Assembly: GCF_037042905.1 (NCBI RefSeq)
Contig: NC_087247.1
Span: 75,004,420 to 75,068,419 of the forward strand
Origin: Lytechinus pictus
Lineage: Eukaryota > Echinodermata > Echinoidea > Temnopleuroida > Toxopneustidae
DNA length: 64,000 bases
Direction of reading: 5' to 3'
Numbering within the stretch: the stretch's first letter is position 1; each line of letters starts with the position of its first letter. Positions 1 to 11,386 of this stretch are shown here, one piece after another. Under the pieces are notes generated by a model. That model searched no databases and was not told the origin of the DNA. It worked only from the letters and a program-made list of their open reading frames with translations. The position numbers and the translations under genes are program-made.

Positions 1-154
1 ATTTTCGGCGACCTTGTGCACAATAACGGCTGGTCAGATCCACGTCATATTATATTGTGTGTGTTAAGACTATAAAGTTCTTCCAATTTACAGAAAATAT
101 AGTCTACCTCATCAAACTTAGCTGCAGCAGTCAATCAAAATTAGTCAATTTTAT

Positions 155-599
155 TTAACCACTTGACTGCTATAGGCTGTAATGCGCACTGACCCCCCTG
201 GTGCTACTGAATGGGACTAACAAGTTAGATCTATTTGGGACTACTACCGACAGCAACTTGGGGGAAAATTGTAAATAATCTCGTCAAAATCCTTCTGATT
301 CACTTCTCCACTGCGAGTCGCCATTTTGAACTGAGCGCCGTACACTGTCACTATGGAAAAGTGAATACAAACATTTATAAATCACTGCAAAAGTTTCAAT
401 AAGTTTTGTGGAATAGCGCCATCTAGTGACCATAGTCTGAAATTTGATATACATGCGCTGTTTTCATCGTAGGGGTATTAACAACACGGTGCTGACGCCT
501 CAAACAGAAGATAGGTCAAGCACGTAATATTACGTGCCCAGCACATATCGTACACTCGCCCAGCACGTAATATTATGTGCTACGCAGTCAAGTGGTTAA
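155..599. mobile_element. piggyBac-like MITE
   Basis: A 437-bp body (159-595) is flanked on both sides by TTAA (155-158 and 596-599). Its ends are inverted copies of CCACTTGACTGC. TTAA target duplication is the hallmark of piggyBac transposons. Near the right end the motif GCACGTAATATTACGTGC and a diverged second copy form subterminal palindromes. There is no transposase reading frame, so the element is non-autonomous. Confidence 0.8.
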
Positions 600-1665
600 A
601 CTCGATTGTTTGGCCACGCATTGGTTGCTAAGGGAGGCTATATCTTAGCAACCGTTTGACCTTGGAGCAAAATATTTCAGATTTTTCCGTCAGACACTTG
701 GAGGAACATTTGGTGCGAGTGTAAAGAAAATCGAAGGGGGTCGGGTGACAAATTTTCTAAAAATTGGTTGATTTGATGTGGATTGACCCACATATGATAG
801 CACTAGTAGTGTGGTACGGTATGTCACTGACACAGCTCCCGTAGGACTTTTGTGCCAAAATTGATTTTTTTTTGTTGGTTGTTTTAGGCTTCAATAGGGT
901 CCCTTTAGACCAAAAATGATGGGGTTCAAATTTTCAGACCCCTCTTTCCCTTTTTGGGGGTCCTTTTTTGGTGCCATATTGGCCTGTACAAATTCCAATA
1001 GGATAATCCATTGTTTCAACCTTATTTCTCACTTTTCTTCACCAACTTTATTTTTAAGTTGTCTGAGGTGTACAAGAATGAATATTCAATAATATTTTGA
1101 TGTCAACGTTTTTTCACTTTTACCACATGGGGGCGGACTTTACGAAAACTGCTGAAAATTGTTAATATTACCCCCAAAATCTTATTTCCCCTCTTTTTGG
1201 CACTAGAATTAGGACAAAAAAGATTACAAAATGAAATAAATATGTCTTGTTATACAGTGCAATAACAGAGGAATACTTCACATATAATTTTGCAGTACAT
1301 GTATATCATTATTTTTGGTTGATGTAAAAATCAACCCCATTTCAGGATTTTATGCAGTGAAAACCTTACTACATCACTAGATGGCGCCATAACTTATCAT
1401 GATGATAATTATGATAAGCACTTCTCTCAAAATAATATCGACTTCTAGGCACTGTAATTGTATCATTGAATCAGAAACCTGACACATTTCGAGAGCAATT
1501 ATTTCCAATGCCATTTCATACAACAAGTATGGGCATTTTGTTTTGTTTTTACTCAGGGGGGGGGGGGGTGGCAAAATGGCTGTCTTAGGCTTGAAATTCA
1601 CTATTCATTTTTTTTACTTTATTGGCTTTAATTGGGTTTCTATTCAATTGTTTTAAGCGCATACA
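600..1665. other. Unassigned non-coding stretch
   Basis: AT-rich sequence with no credible exon, TIR pair or RNA gene. A run of G at about 1557-1568 is the only notable low-complexity feature. Confidence 0.5.
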
Positions 1666-1668
1666 TTT

Positions 1669-1939
1669 GTAATTCCGAAGCTTCGTTATTCCGAAGGTTC
1701 GGTTATTCCAGGTTCGTATTTCCGAAGGTTCGTAATTCCGAAGGTTCGTTAATCCGAAAACGAAATAAGGTTCGTAATTCCGAAGGTTCGTTAGCCCGAA
1801 AACGAAATGAGGTTCGTAATTCCAAAGGCTCGTTAATCCGAAAACGAAATGAGGTTCGTAATTCCGAAGGTTCGTTAGTCCGAAAACGAAATGATTAACG
1901 AACCTTATTTCGTTTTCGGACTAACGAACCTTCGGAATT
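1669..1939. repeat. 42-bp tandem repeat ending in a perfect palindrome
   Basis: About four copies of a 42-bp unit (core GGTTCGTAATTCCGAAGG followed by CCGAAAACGAAAT) follow degenerate half-units. The last copy is the left arm of a perfect inverted repeat: arms of about 33 bp at 1860-1892 and 1907-1939 with a 14-nt spacer. The unit is a multiple of three with no stops, so a repetitive reading frame crosses it. I regard that as a by-product of the repeat and not as a gene. Confidence 0.8.
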
Positions 1940-1975
1940 ATGAAGTGTAACCGTTTTAAGGGTGAAGTAGTAATT

Positions 1976-2316
1976 GGGAAAAGTTACAAGGACAGCCAGT
2001 GGTCTGGTGTGTCCCAAAATCCAAGATGGCCTCCAAAATGGAGTTTAAAATGGCTGTTGATACTTTAAATGGACATAGCTCATAACCATCTGAGGGAGAT
2101 GGCTTTGGTGTCTAGACCATGGTTTCAATGGTCAAATAATACATTGGGACAAGTTACAAGGGCAGTCATTGGTCCCGTATGTTGAAAAATCCAAGATGGC
2201 TTCCAAGAATGGAGTTTAAAATTGATGTTGCTACTTAAAAAAAATGACGTAGTTTTTTTCAATATCCGGGAATATGATTTTTTGTGTCTACCATGGTTAA
2301 ATGGGTCAAATAAAGG
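1976..2316 (+). repeat. 171-bp repeat family, two tandem units
   Basis: Two head-to-tail copies of a unit of about 171 bp (1976-2146 and 2147-2316). Each starts near AAGTTACAAGG and contains CCAAGATGGC and GGAGTTTAAAAT. Degraded copies in both orientations recur at about 3440-3537, 3920-4550, 5157-5455 and 7640-8040, separated by inserted MITEs. No coding content is seen. Confidence 0.7.
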
Positions 2317-2380
2317 AGAGTGGGTGGTCAAGTATGTTAATGAAATGGAGTATAAAATAGCCGCTGTCATTTACTATATA

Positions 2381-2540
2381 CAAATATTCAATGTTGATGA
2401 GTGCGATCGTTCCAAATATTACATGAGTGTGCAAGTTGAAAGAGTCTATTCAACGACGCAAAGCGGAGTTGAATAGACTGTTTCAACTTGTAACGAATGT
2501 AATATTCGGAACGTCGCACGAATACAACATTGAATATTTG
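2381..2540. repeat. Modular palindrome with GA/GA internal loops, copy 1
   Basis: Inverted repeat with four nested stems. The outer stem starts CAAATATTCAATGTTG. The second stem is 2401-2424 with 2497-2519, the third is 2427-2454 with 2468-2494, and the apex stem is CGC/GCG closing an AAA loop. Between stems, both strands carry the dinucleotide GA (2399-2400/2520-2521, 2425-2426/2495-2496, 2455-2456/2466-2467). The same architecture occurs at 53872-54035. It is followed by TTTTATACAACACC, matching GTTTATATGACACC after the other copy. Confidence 0.85.
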
Positions 2541-3439
2541 TTTTATACAACACCGATAGCTTACAGTTTAGACTACTATGGATCTAGAGATCTAGTCTAT
2601 ATTAGGTCTAGATCTAAGTTAGGACTAGATCTAGATAGGCTAGATCTATTGGTCTAGTCTACATGTATGACTAACATGCGTTAGGTCTTATTTTGCGTAC
2701 GTTGTCTTTTGAGCGTCAGTAGATTTACTCCAGTAAAAGTAGAGCCAAGTACCGCGGTAGACCTACTTCCAACATACATCCATAAAGTCACAGATCCATG
2801 AAGTCCAATTTGTGAACAAATTCCATAAAATCCAGAAGGAAATCCATTTCAACCTCATAACACAAAATTTTCCAATACCAAGTCAAACTTCAACAATAAA
2901 CAAACTCTCGAATTTCGTTCCATAAATATCCAATTCCAGTTGGTAGAATCTTCTAGAATAGTCTAGAGTAGGCCTAGTCCTCATGAAAACGAAAGTTGAT
3001 ATTGGAAAAGTAAAAACGAGATAAAACCAACACTGCACTATTTAAAGCGCATCGTCTAGGTTACGCAGCCGTACCCTGGGAATGATTAGCTTAGCAACGT
3101 ACGTACGGGCATTGTGTTCAGCTTAGCAACGTGCCACATACATCGGTCAAAATACGAAAAAGGTGATTACGTATGCGTGTATACAGCTAATTCACTTAAT
3201 TTGTAAAGGGTATGTCCATGGGTTTAGTGTGCCCTGGGATCTTGCAGTGCTGGCTCATTTACTTCAGCGTGCTATAGTCGACTATAGCACGGCTTTCATA
3301 TCTAAGCATGCTATAGATGATTCCTCTGAATGTCATGTGACGTGCATTAATCCAATCAGCTGTCAGGGATCTCTGTATGTGTTGTAAAAAAATGGATATG
3401 TAATATCTGTCAAGGGTACACTGTATATGATTTGATGTC
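2541..3439. other. Non-coding stretch with TAGATCTA-rich low complexity
   Basis: About 2570-2665 consists largely of overlapping CTAGATCTA-type words. The rest shows no exon or mobile element that I can define. Confidence 0.5.
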
Positions 3440-3539
3440 TAAACCAAGGTTTTTAAAGTCAGAGAAAATTAGTTACAAGGACAGTCAGTGGTCTAGTATG
3501 TCGAAAATGCAAGATGGCTTCAAAAATCTGAGTCTAATA

Positions 3540-3917
3540 CCCCTTTCATAAACCCATCCTCCAATTATCCGCCTAAGAGTAATGTGGATAATTAAATAAA
3601 AATTGCATTCACAAACTCTGAAAATGATCCGCACTATTTTTTACGAGTGCCTGACCTGAAAAAGGCGGATAATTGTCATGGCAACTGCAAACACCCCCTC
3701 CAATGGGGTTGTGTTGGAAAAGGGTGACCTTGTGACCGCACCATGGCAATTATCCGCATTACTTTGGAAATGCGTTCATAAAGTCAAAATCTGGTCCCGA
3801 TGCCGCTATTATGCGGATAATTGCAGCATCGAAATAATGCGGATAACTCTGGTCCCGCTCCGATTTTACAACCAAATTATGCGGATATTATCCGCATAAT
3901 TGGGTTCATGAAAGGGG
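3540..3917. mobile_element. TA-flanked MITE with internal GCGGATAAT repeats
   Basis: The ends are inverted copies of CCCCTTTCATAAACCCA (the right end has one or two changes), flanked by TA at 3538-3539 and 3918-3919, as for Tc1/mariner-type insertions. The interior carries many copies of ATTATCCGCAT and its reverse complement, which can form multiple hairpins. It interrupts a 171-bp family repeat. No reading frame for a transposase. Confidence 0.75.
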
Positions 3918-4552
3918 TATGAAATGACTGCTGTTACTTAAGAATGGACATAGTTCATTTAAAATCCACCAAGGAGATATGATTTTGGTGTCCACACTGG
4001 TTTCATGATTAAAATAATATGTTTCAACTGGTTCCAAAGATATGCACTTGTCCATTTTGCCTAAAAATCCAAGAGGGTTTCAAAATGGCATCTAAAACTA
4101 CTCCTATCACTCAATAATGGTCAGAGTTCATACAATATTAATCTGTGACAAATGTGGTGTCTACACTGTGGTATAAAGGGTCAGATAATACATTCAGACA
4201 AAAATCCAAGGTAGATTCTAAAATTTCATCAAAATGTGCAGGTGCTGTTACAAACTCATGAATCAATATGATTACTAATACATTAGAGTGTAGACACCAA
4301 AGATATTTCTCACAGGTGGACATTGTATGAACTATGTCCACTTTTAAGGAATAGTAATTTTTAGAACCCATTTTTGGAAGCCAACAACTTGGATTTTAAG
4401 GCAAAATGGATAACTGCATAATCATTGTAACCAGTCCTTAAGGATTTTATAACCCTTGGAATCCTAGTGTAGACACCAAAATAATATACCCAGGTGTAGT
4501 TTAATGTTCTATATCCACTTTTAAGTAACAGCAGCCATTTAAGACCCCATTC

Positions 4553-5156
4553 TTTAAAGGACAAGTCCAGCCCAACAAAAAGTTGATCTGAATAAAAAGA
4601 GAAAAATCTAACAAGCATAACACTGAAAATTTCATCAAAATCGGATGTAAAATTAGAAAGTTATGACATTTTAAAGTTTCGCTCAATTTCACGAAACAGT
4701 TATATGCACATCCTGACTAGTATGCAAATGAGGAGACTATGACGTCATCCACTCACTATTTCTTTTGTATTTTATTATATGAAATATGAAATATTCTAAT
4801 TTTCTCCTCATTGTCAAGTGATAAAACGATTAATTCCTCCCTGTACATTTGAAATTTGCATTGTTTAATACTATATGGTTCAGTCAAGTTGGTCCTTATT
4901 GTCAAATCTATAAAAAAATGAAATATTGTATAATTCAAACAATAAAAAACAAAAGAAATAGTGAGTGATGGACATCATCGACTGACTCACCTTAGTTGTG
5001 CATATCACTGTTTTGTGAAAAATAAGCAAAACTTTAAAATGTCATAACTTTCTTATTTTATGTCCGATTTTGATGAAATTTTCAGCACTATGCTAGTTTG
5101 ATTTTTCTCTATTTATTCAAATCAGCATTTTCCTGGGGTGGACTTGACCTTTAAAG
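4553..5156. mobile_element. Palindromic MITE, AAGGACAAGTCCA family
   Basis: Long imperfect inverted arms begin TTTAAAGGACAAGTCCAG on the left and end GGTGGACTTGACCTTTAAA on the right. Both arms contain the phrase GAAATTTTCAG..GCATA near 'CATCAAAATCGGATG'. A second copy lies at 39042-39620. The target duplication is TTAA or TA; the palindromic end does not distinguish them. Confidence 0.75.
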
Positions 5157-5456
5157 CAATCTTGGATTTTTGGATTGACACCCGACTGTTCTTTCAACTT
5201 AACACAAAGTCTGTATTACTTGACCCTTTATACCCTAGTGTGGACACCAAAATCAAATCCACAATGCGTATTTCTAATGAACTATGTCTACTTTTAAGTA
5301 ACCACAGTCAATTAAGACCCCTTTTTTTTGGACATACCAGGCCACTGTCTGTCCTTATAACTTGTCCTAATATATTATTGTCCCAATTATAACCAGTTGA
5401 TTAGACACCAAATGACATCTCCCAGGATGATATGAAATTAGCTATGTCTGCTTTAA

Positions 5457-7633
5457 CTTTAAAGGAGAATGAAACCCAAAATTTAATACCACATAATATC
5501 ATTGATAAGTACATGATAATCAAAATGAATCCACTTATACCCAAATCCGATTTCCCAGTATGGAGTACCACCTCTTCAAAGTTGGGCTTCTTCAGGTTCG
5601 AAGTCTCTGAATGGAGATCGCCATTGTTGTGGGGTTCGTTCAAAATTGTGATGTCAGCGACGAACAACTGCTCTCGGTAGTACTTCCATGTGCAGTTATA
5701 CATGGGCTGAAACCACCCCCAAGTTTGCATAATATAGATACTTTTTTTACCAGAAATACCGTAACGGACTATAAACCGCACCTGTGGATTAACCGCACCC
5801 CCAACTTTGGACTAAAAAAAAAAAATCCTTCTCACATTTACATGTGCATATTTGAGGTACGAAGAAACAAAAACTAATTAAAAGATTTCAAAGTATCCAA
5901 AGAGATTAATACCGGTATGCGGAAATCTGCTGTTCTTGATCAATTCATCAACAAATGTTAGCAAGAAAGGTCCCAACAATATTGGCCACTTACACACTCA
6001 CTCACCTCACAGTCACAGTGTACACACACAGCACTGCCGTTCTTTGTACATTGCAAACTACCATACGGTACCAGTACATCTTATCAAATAATGATCTGTG
6101 TCTTTCCCTGCGTAGGAGCAAGAAACATTCACATTTCTTGCATCACAAACTCACAATCACTTTCAGAATTTGTCTAGCATTCGATGTCTTAGCATGAATT
6201 TTGGATACGGGATTACAGAAAGGTTCAAGAAACAAAGAAATTGGAATTTTTTACAGTCGTTTTACGGCTACGTGCCGTCTCTCTCGTGCCTGGTGTACAT
6301 GGTATCTTATGAAAAGCAAACGGGAAAGAAAAAATAAGCTGGCGCGAAACGGGACTTTGGAGGGAGGGGTTAAAATGAATAGCGCCAGCTTAAGTCGCAC
6401 CATAACCACAATACAACGCAAGCTAGCTCAGCCCACTCAGCTCTCGCTCAGCTGTGACAAAATATTACAGAGTATGCTTGGCGTCTCTTTGAACTTGGCA
6501 AGGGAACTTCGCTGCTTTGAATCGAGAATAAAGTCGAAATTAGTGTCATGAAGGTGGGTGCGTTTGTTATGGACAATATTTGATAAGATCGTAATAATCG
6601 CTTCTCATTCATTACCCGCGGCTCATACCCCTCTAAACGACATTGCCCTGGGCGGCTACGCCCGGCCACTCGATGTGTTGTGAACTGGCAGACGTCTTAC
6701 ATGTTCGGGAGGGGTTACGACGGACTGGCTCAGACCGGTCACCGTGGATAAACCGCACCCCCGACTTTTGCTTCTATCCCGCCGAGAAAAAGGTGCGGTT
6801 AATAGACCGTTACTTACGGTAAATAAAATATACACATAAAACACTTTGAAATATTATTAAAAAGCTATTAAAATTATGCTATGGTTTAAAAACACAAATT
6901 GATGAGTTTTGATGAAAATGTTTACACATTTATGTACGATATCCAAATTGGCAAATTTGACAAAGCTAAATTTGTACGGACGGCCGGCCCCTGAACCGAG
7001 TGATCGTGTTATGTTGGAAGTTTGATTGTCTATCCCGTTTGAATATCGTAAAATTGTTGATTGTGCTATATTTCAATATATCTAACGTTTATTATTTGTT
7101 ATCGTCGATTTTAAGTAAAACAAAACTTATCGCGGACGTTTGTATTGAAATAGAACTTAGAAGGCCCGAGAGCCTACAACTTCGAGCCCCAATACTCGGC
7201 CGAAGAAATCAGTAAAATGCTCACTACAAACAACATCATTCCTCGTGAATTTGGAGGAAGGCTTGTTGTATTTCTCCACCTTTAGTGCAGCCACCCATTT
7301 TTAGAGATTTCTGGCTTCTTCTGAGGATCAGAATTCGGTAAAAGCTGCATTTTGTGCCCCTTTCAGACCGATTTTATGCTAGCAATTAGTCGCGCGCCGG
7401 GGTCGGACACCGAGTTGTCCGTCGCTGACATCACAACCCCCCACGGAGATACAAGGAGTATGAGCAAAATGGCGACCTCCACGAGTCTTTAGAATATCAA
7501 AATATTGATAACTTTGACTTGGCATATCATGGGAAATAGGAAACCGTTCTGACTTATTTTAATTTTATTTTAATCAGTGAAATGTAATCGGCTTATGACC
7601 TGATGATAAATCTATCCTTTCATTTTCCTTTAA
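5457..7633. mobile_element. MITE of the AAAGGAGAATGAAA family, split by another element
   Basis: The left arm starts TTTAAAGGAGAATGAAACCC. The right arm ends with the reverse complement of CTTAAAGGAAAATGAAAGG. Both arms also share an inner block around GTGATGTCAGCGACG with an adjacent ACAACT (about 5650-5672 and 7410-7434). The 1061-bp element 5759-6819 sits between the arms, so this MITE was there first. No coding capacity. Confidence 0.6.
5759..6819. mobile_element. 1.06-kb TIR element, CCGTAAGTAACGG family, copy 1
   Basis: Flanked by TA (5757-5758 and 6820-6821). Ends carry CCGTAACGG on the left and ACCGTTACTTACGG on the right, with AACCGCACC/GGTGCGGTT just inside. The interior matches the reverse complement of 42156-43384, including the block around GAATTTGTCTAGCATTCGATG. 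No transposase reading frame, so non-autonomous. The superfamily is not settled; TA duplication suggests Tc1/mariner or a relative. Confidence 0.75.
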
Positions 7634-7639
7634 GTATCA

Positions 7640-8040
7640 ACAGCCATATTATTAAGATCAATTTTTGGAAGCCATCTTGGATTTATGGACATAAGCAGAC
7701 CACTAACTGTCCTTGTACCTTATCCTAATATATTACCTGACCCTTGAAACCAGTGGTTTAAACATCAAAATCACATCTCCCTGGTCGATATGAAATGAGC
7801 TATGTCTGCTTTTTAGCAGCCATTTCAGAATAAATTTTTGGAAGCCTTCATGGATTTTTGGACCCAGCCACCAGACCACTGACTTTCCTTGTAACTTTTT
7901 CCAATGTACTACTTCACCCTTAAAATCATTGAATTGAAACCAAATTAAAGCCACTTATGTAAGTTAGAGATGAATTGTGGATTTTTAGCCCACAGCAGCC
8001 GTTTTGGACGCCATCTTTGATTTTTTAGGTACCCTGGAAT
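7640..8040. repeat. Degraded 171-bp family copies
   Basis: Reverse-oriented copies with phrases such as GGAAGCCATCTTGGATTT and GACCACTGACTTTCCTTGTA. These continue the family seen at 1976-2316. Confidence 0.55.
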
Positions 8041-8129
8041 CCTTATATTCACTACCCCGTGTCAACAAATTATTTTACCCCCTAGACCATGGAGTATGGG
8101 ATTACACACCATACCGCACTACAGGTGGG

Positions 8130-10960
8130 GGATTTAAAACAACTACACAGAATTTTGAAACTCTAATGCTAATTTATATACATTTTTCACAATTCACAAA
8201 AAATGCTTCTCCTTCTTTATTTGTTGACCGATTTTGATTTTTATGCTCCCTTATGGTAGAACTTGTCCTTTAATGAGTTTCACCAAACTGCTACACAGAA
8301 TTTTAAAATTTTGACTAGAAAAATTTGTATGCTAATTCATGCGAAGTTAATTTATGCATATTTTTAAAAATTCACATAAAGTGCTTCTTCTTTATTTGTT
8401 GACAGATTTTGATTTTTTTTTTTTGTGGCGTGGCGTCCGTCATCTGTCCACAATTTCAAAATGCTTCTTCTTCGCCATTTCAAGTCCGATTTCAATTCTG
8501 TTTGCTTTATATGATAGCACTAGGTGGGGGATTCAAAACTTCTACACAGAATTTTTAAATTTGGAGTAGAAAATTATTTATGCTTATTTATGCGAAATTC
8601 ATACATCACAGAAAATGCCTCTTCTTCATTTGTTGACTGAATTTCAAATGCTGATATTTTGAAATTTTGACTAGAACAATTTTTATGCTAATATATGCAA
8701 AATTAATTTATGCATATTTTTCAAAATTCACTAAAAATGCTTCTTCTTTATTTGTGAACCGATTTTGAATTTTTTGCTTCCATCTGGTAGAGCTTTACGA
8801 GGTTCACCAAACTTCTACACAGAATTTTTAAATTTGGAGTAGAAAATTATTTATGCTTATTTATGCGAAATTCATACATCACAGAAAATGCCTCTTCTTC
8901 ATTTGTTGACTGAATTTCAAATGCTGATATTTTGAAATTTTGACTAGAACAATTTTTATGCTAATATATGCAAAATTAATTTATGCATATTTTTAAAAAT
9001 TCACATAAAATGCTTCTTCTTTATTTGTTGACCGATTTTGATTTTTTTTTCTTGCATCTGGTAGAGCTTCATGAGGTTCACCAAACTTCTACACAGAATT
9101 TTTAAATTTGGAGTAGTAAATTATTTATGCTAGTTTATGCGAAATTCATACATCACAGAAAATGCCTCTCCTTCATTTGTTGACTGAATTTCAAATGCTT
9201 CTTCGCCATTTCAAGTCTGATTTCAATTATGTTTGCTTTATATGATAGCATTAGGTGGGGAATTCAAAACTTCTACACAGAATTTTGAAACTCATTAAAT
9301 ATGCTAATTTACGTGTATTAAAAAAAATTCACATAAAATGCTTCTTGAATTGTTGACCGATTTGGATTTTTTTTCTTCCATCTGGTAGAACTTCATGAGG
9401 TTCACCAAACTTCTACACATAATTTTGAAATTTTCAGTAGAAAATTATTTATGCTAATTTATGCAAAATTTATTCATAAATCACAGAAAATGCCTCTTCT
9501 TCTTTATTTGTTGACCGATTTTGATTTTTTCTTCAATCTGGTAGAGCTACATGAGGTTCACCAAACTTTGTCTAGAAAATTATGTATGCTAATTTATGCA
9601 AAATTTATTCATAAATCACAAAAAATGTTTTTTCTTCTTCATTTGTTGATCAATTTCAATTTTGTTTGCTTTATATGATAACTCGAGGTGGTGATACAAA
9701 ATTTCAACACAGAATTTTGAAACTCATTAAATATGCTAATTTATTCATATTTAAAAAAAAAAACTCACAAAAAATACTGAATTATTTGTTGATTGATTTT
9801 GATTATTTTTGTTCCATCTGAGAGCTACATGAGGTTCACCAAGGTTCTACACAGAGTTAAGAAATTTTGGCGAGAAAATTATTTTTTGTTTACAAATTTT
9901 TCGGCATTACTCCTACTTGTATAAGATCGGTATGCTCGATCTGTAATGAAAATCATAAGTCAGAAAAAATTGGAACCAGTGGGATTCAAACTTGCTATCT
10001 ACTGCTTTCTGGGCAGCGACTTAACCACAAGGCTATTCTGGTTCACGGCTAAGCCACGATGAACTGGAAATCAAATACCCTCGATCCTCTTATTTCTGAC
10101 TCATTAGTATCCGAATGCCATCCGCTGTGGACAATAGATAGTAAATGAAGAGGCTTTAATAGGAGGAAATTATAATTTGTTTACAAATTTTCGGCCTTAC
10201 TCCTACATGTATTTGTTTAAGATCGGTATGCTCGATCTGTAATGAAAATCATAAGTCAGAAAGAATTATTAAAAAAATTATTTATGCTTAATTTATATGA
10301 AATCTATTCATAGATCACAAAAAATGCTTCTATGTCATTTCTTCATCAATTTCAATTATCCTCAATTTATTTCACCAATATAATTCACTACAGTGTCAAC
10401 TGGGCTGAAATCAAAATTGTGTTAAATTTCGTTGCGAGATGCCGGATGAGCTCCACATCATTGATATGCTAGTTTCTTCATCTGGTTGAGCTTGAGTTTC
10501 ACAAAATGTCTCAACAGAATTTTGAAATTTTGAGTAGAAAATTAGTTATGCTAATTTATTTGAAATTTATTCATAATAAAAAAAATGCTTCTTCTTTATT
10601 TGTTGACCAACTTTGATTTTTTTCATCCATCTGCTAGAGCTACCTGAGGGTCACCAAGTTTCCAACACAGAATTTTGAAATTTTGACTAGAAAATTATGC
10701 TAATTTATGCAAAATTTATTCATAAATAAACAAAAATACACTTTCTCCTTCATTTGTTGATCAATTTCAATTTTGTTTGCTTTATATGAGAGCTCTAGGT
10801 GGGGATACTAAATTTATACACAGAATTGAGAAACTCATGAAATATGCTAATTTATGCATATTTTACAAAACTCACAAAAATGCTTATTTATTTGTTGACT
10901 GATTTTATTTATTTTTTGTTCAATCTGAGAGCCTCATGAGGTTCACCAATTTAAATTCTG
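8130..10960 (+). repeat. Long AT-rich tandem repeat array
   Basis: Roughly ten diverged copies of a unit of variable length. Typical phrases are CTACACAGAATTTTGAAA, ATTTATGCTAATTTATGC and CTTTATTTGTTGACCGATTT. The segments starting near 8538 and 8809 are nearly identical over more than 170 bp at a 271-bp offset, so part of the array was duplicated recently. The array lies upstream of the DCPS exons, probably in an intron. Non-coding. Confidence 0.75.
9886..10262 (-). mobile_element. tRNA-derived SINE-like insert between 80-bp direct repeats
   Basis: On the - strand, 10045-9971 resembles a tRNA: an A-box-like TAGCCTTGTGG and a B-box-like GTTTGAATCCC. It is not a functional tRNA gene because acceptor pairing is not evident. 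It is bracketed by direct repeats 9886-9966 and 10177-10262 (TTGTTTACAAATTTT ... CATAAGTCAGAAA), the second with an 8-bp insertion. The direct repeats are far longer than a SINE target duplication. Confidence 0.6.
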
Positions 10961-11100
10961 TTTCCTCAATTTATGTCACCAATATAATTCACTACAGTGT
11001 CAACTTGAACTTGGCTGAAATTGAAAATTGTGTTAAATTTTGTTGCAAGATGCCGGATGAGCTCCACATCATTGATGTGCTAGTTTTATTTTCTGAAATG
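10391..11100 (+). repeat. Duplicated block upstream of the DCPS exon
   Basis: The block around AGATGCCGGATGAGCTCCAC occurs at about 10391-10475 and again at about 10980-11095, the second copy ending only about 65 bp before the DCPS splice acceptor. One satellite unit separates the copies. I see no homology to DCPS protein, so I treat it as intron sequence. Confidence 0.6.
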
Positions 11101-11161
11101 CTCCCATGTTTTACATGTATGTGCTCAAAGAGAAATTTTTTCTTTATTTTGATGTTTTCAG

Positions 11162-11386
11162 TGGGTGTATAACATCTTGGAGAAGAAAGCTGAATCAGAA
11201 CGCATTGTCTTTGAAGATGCAGATCCTGAAATAGGCTTTGTTATGTTACCAGACATGAAGTGGGATGAGAAACAAACAAACAATCTCTACCTTATTGTCA
11301 TCATTCATCAGCGAGGTATCAAAAGTCTACGTGATCTCACTGCGTCTCATCTTCCACTGCTGCGTAATATCCAGGAAAAGTGTTTG
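11162..11386 (+). CDS. DCPS: DCPS penultimate exon (scavenger mRNA decapping enzyme)
   Basis: DCPS hydrolyses the m7GpppN cap dinucleotide left after 3'-to-5' mRNA decay, releasing m7GMP. This exon encodes 75 residues beginning [19 protein letters not shown] and ending RNIQEKCL. It matches the part of animal DCPS that leads into the HIT domain, including the block [18 protein letters not shown]. The acceptor TTTTCAG ends at 11161 and the donor GTAAGA starts at 11387. The exon begins and ends in phase 0. No start codon belongs here: the first codon is TGG directly after the acceptor. Upstream exons for the N-terminal domain were not found in 1-11161, so they lie outside the window or are too diverged to see. 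The identification is strong. Confidence 0.95.

Noticed and set aside
1632..1898. 88-residue repetitive reading frame (VRNSEGSL repeats)
   Set aside because: It is the translation of a 42-bp non-coding repeat whose length is a multiple of three; no start context, splice sites or homology.
1669..1939. CRISPR-like array of regular repeats
   Set aside because: Units are contiguous without unique spacers, and the genome is eukaryotic.
10980..11095. Possible extra DCPS exon around PDELHIIDVL
   Set aside because: Duplicated at 10391-10475 within a satellite, no match to the DCPS segment expected before WVYNILEK, and no convincing donor.
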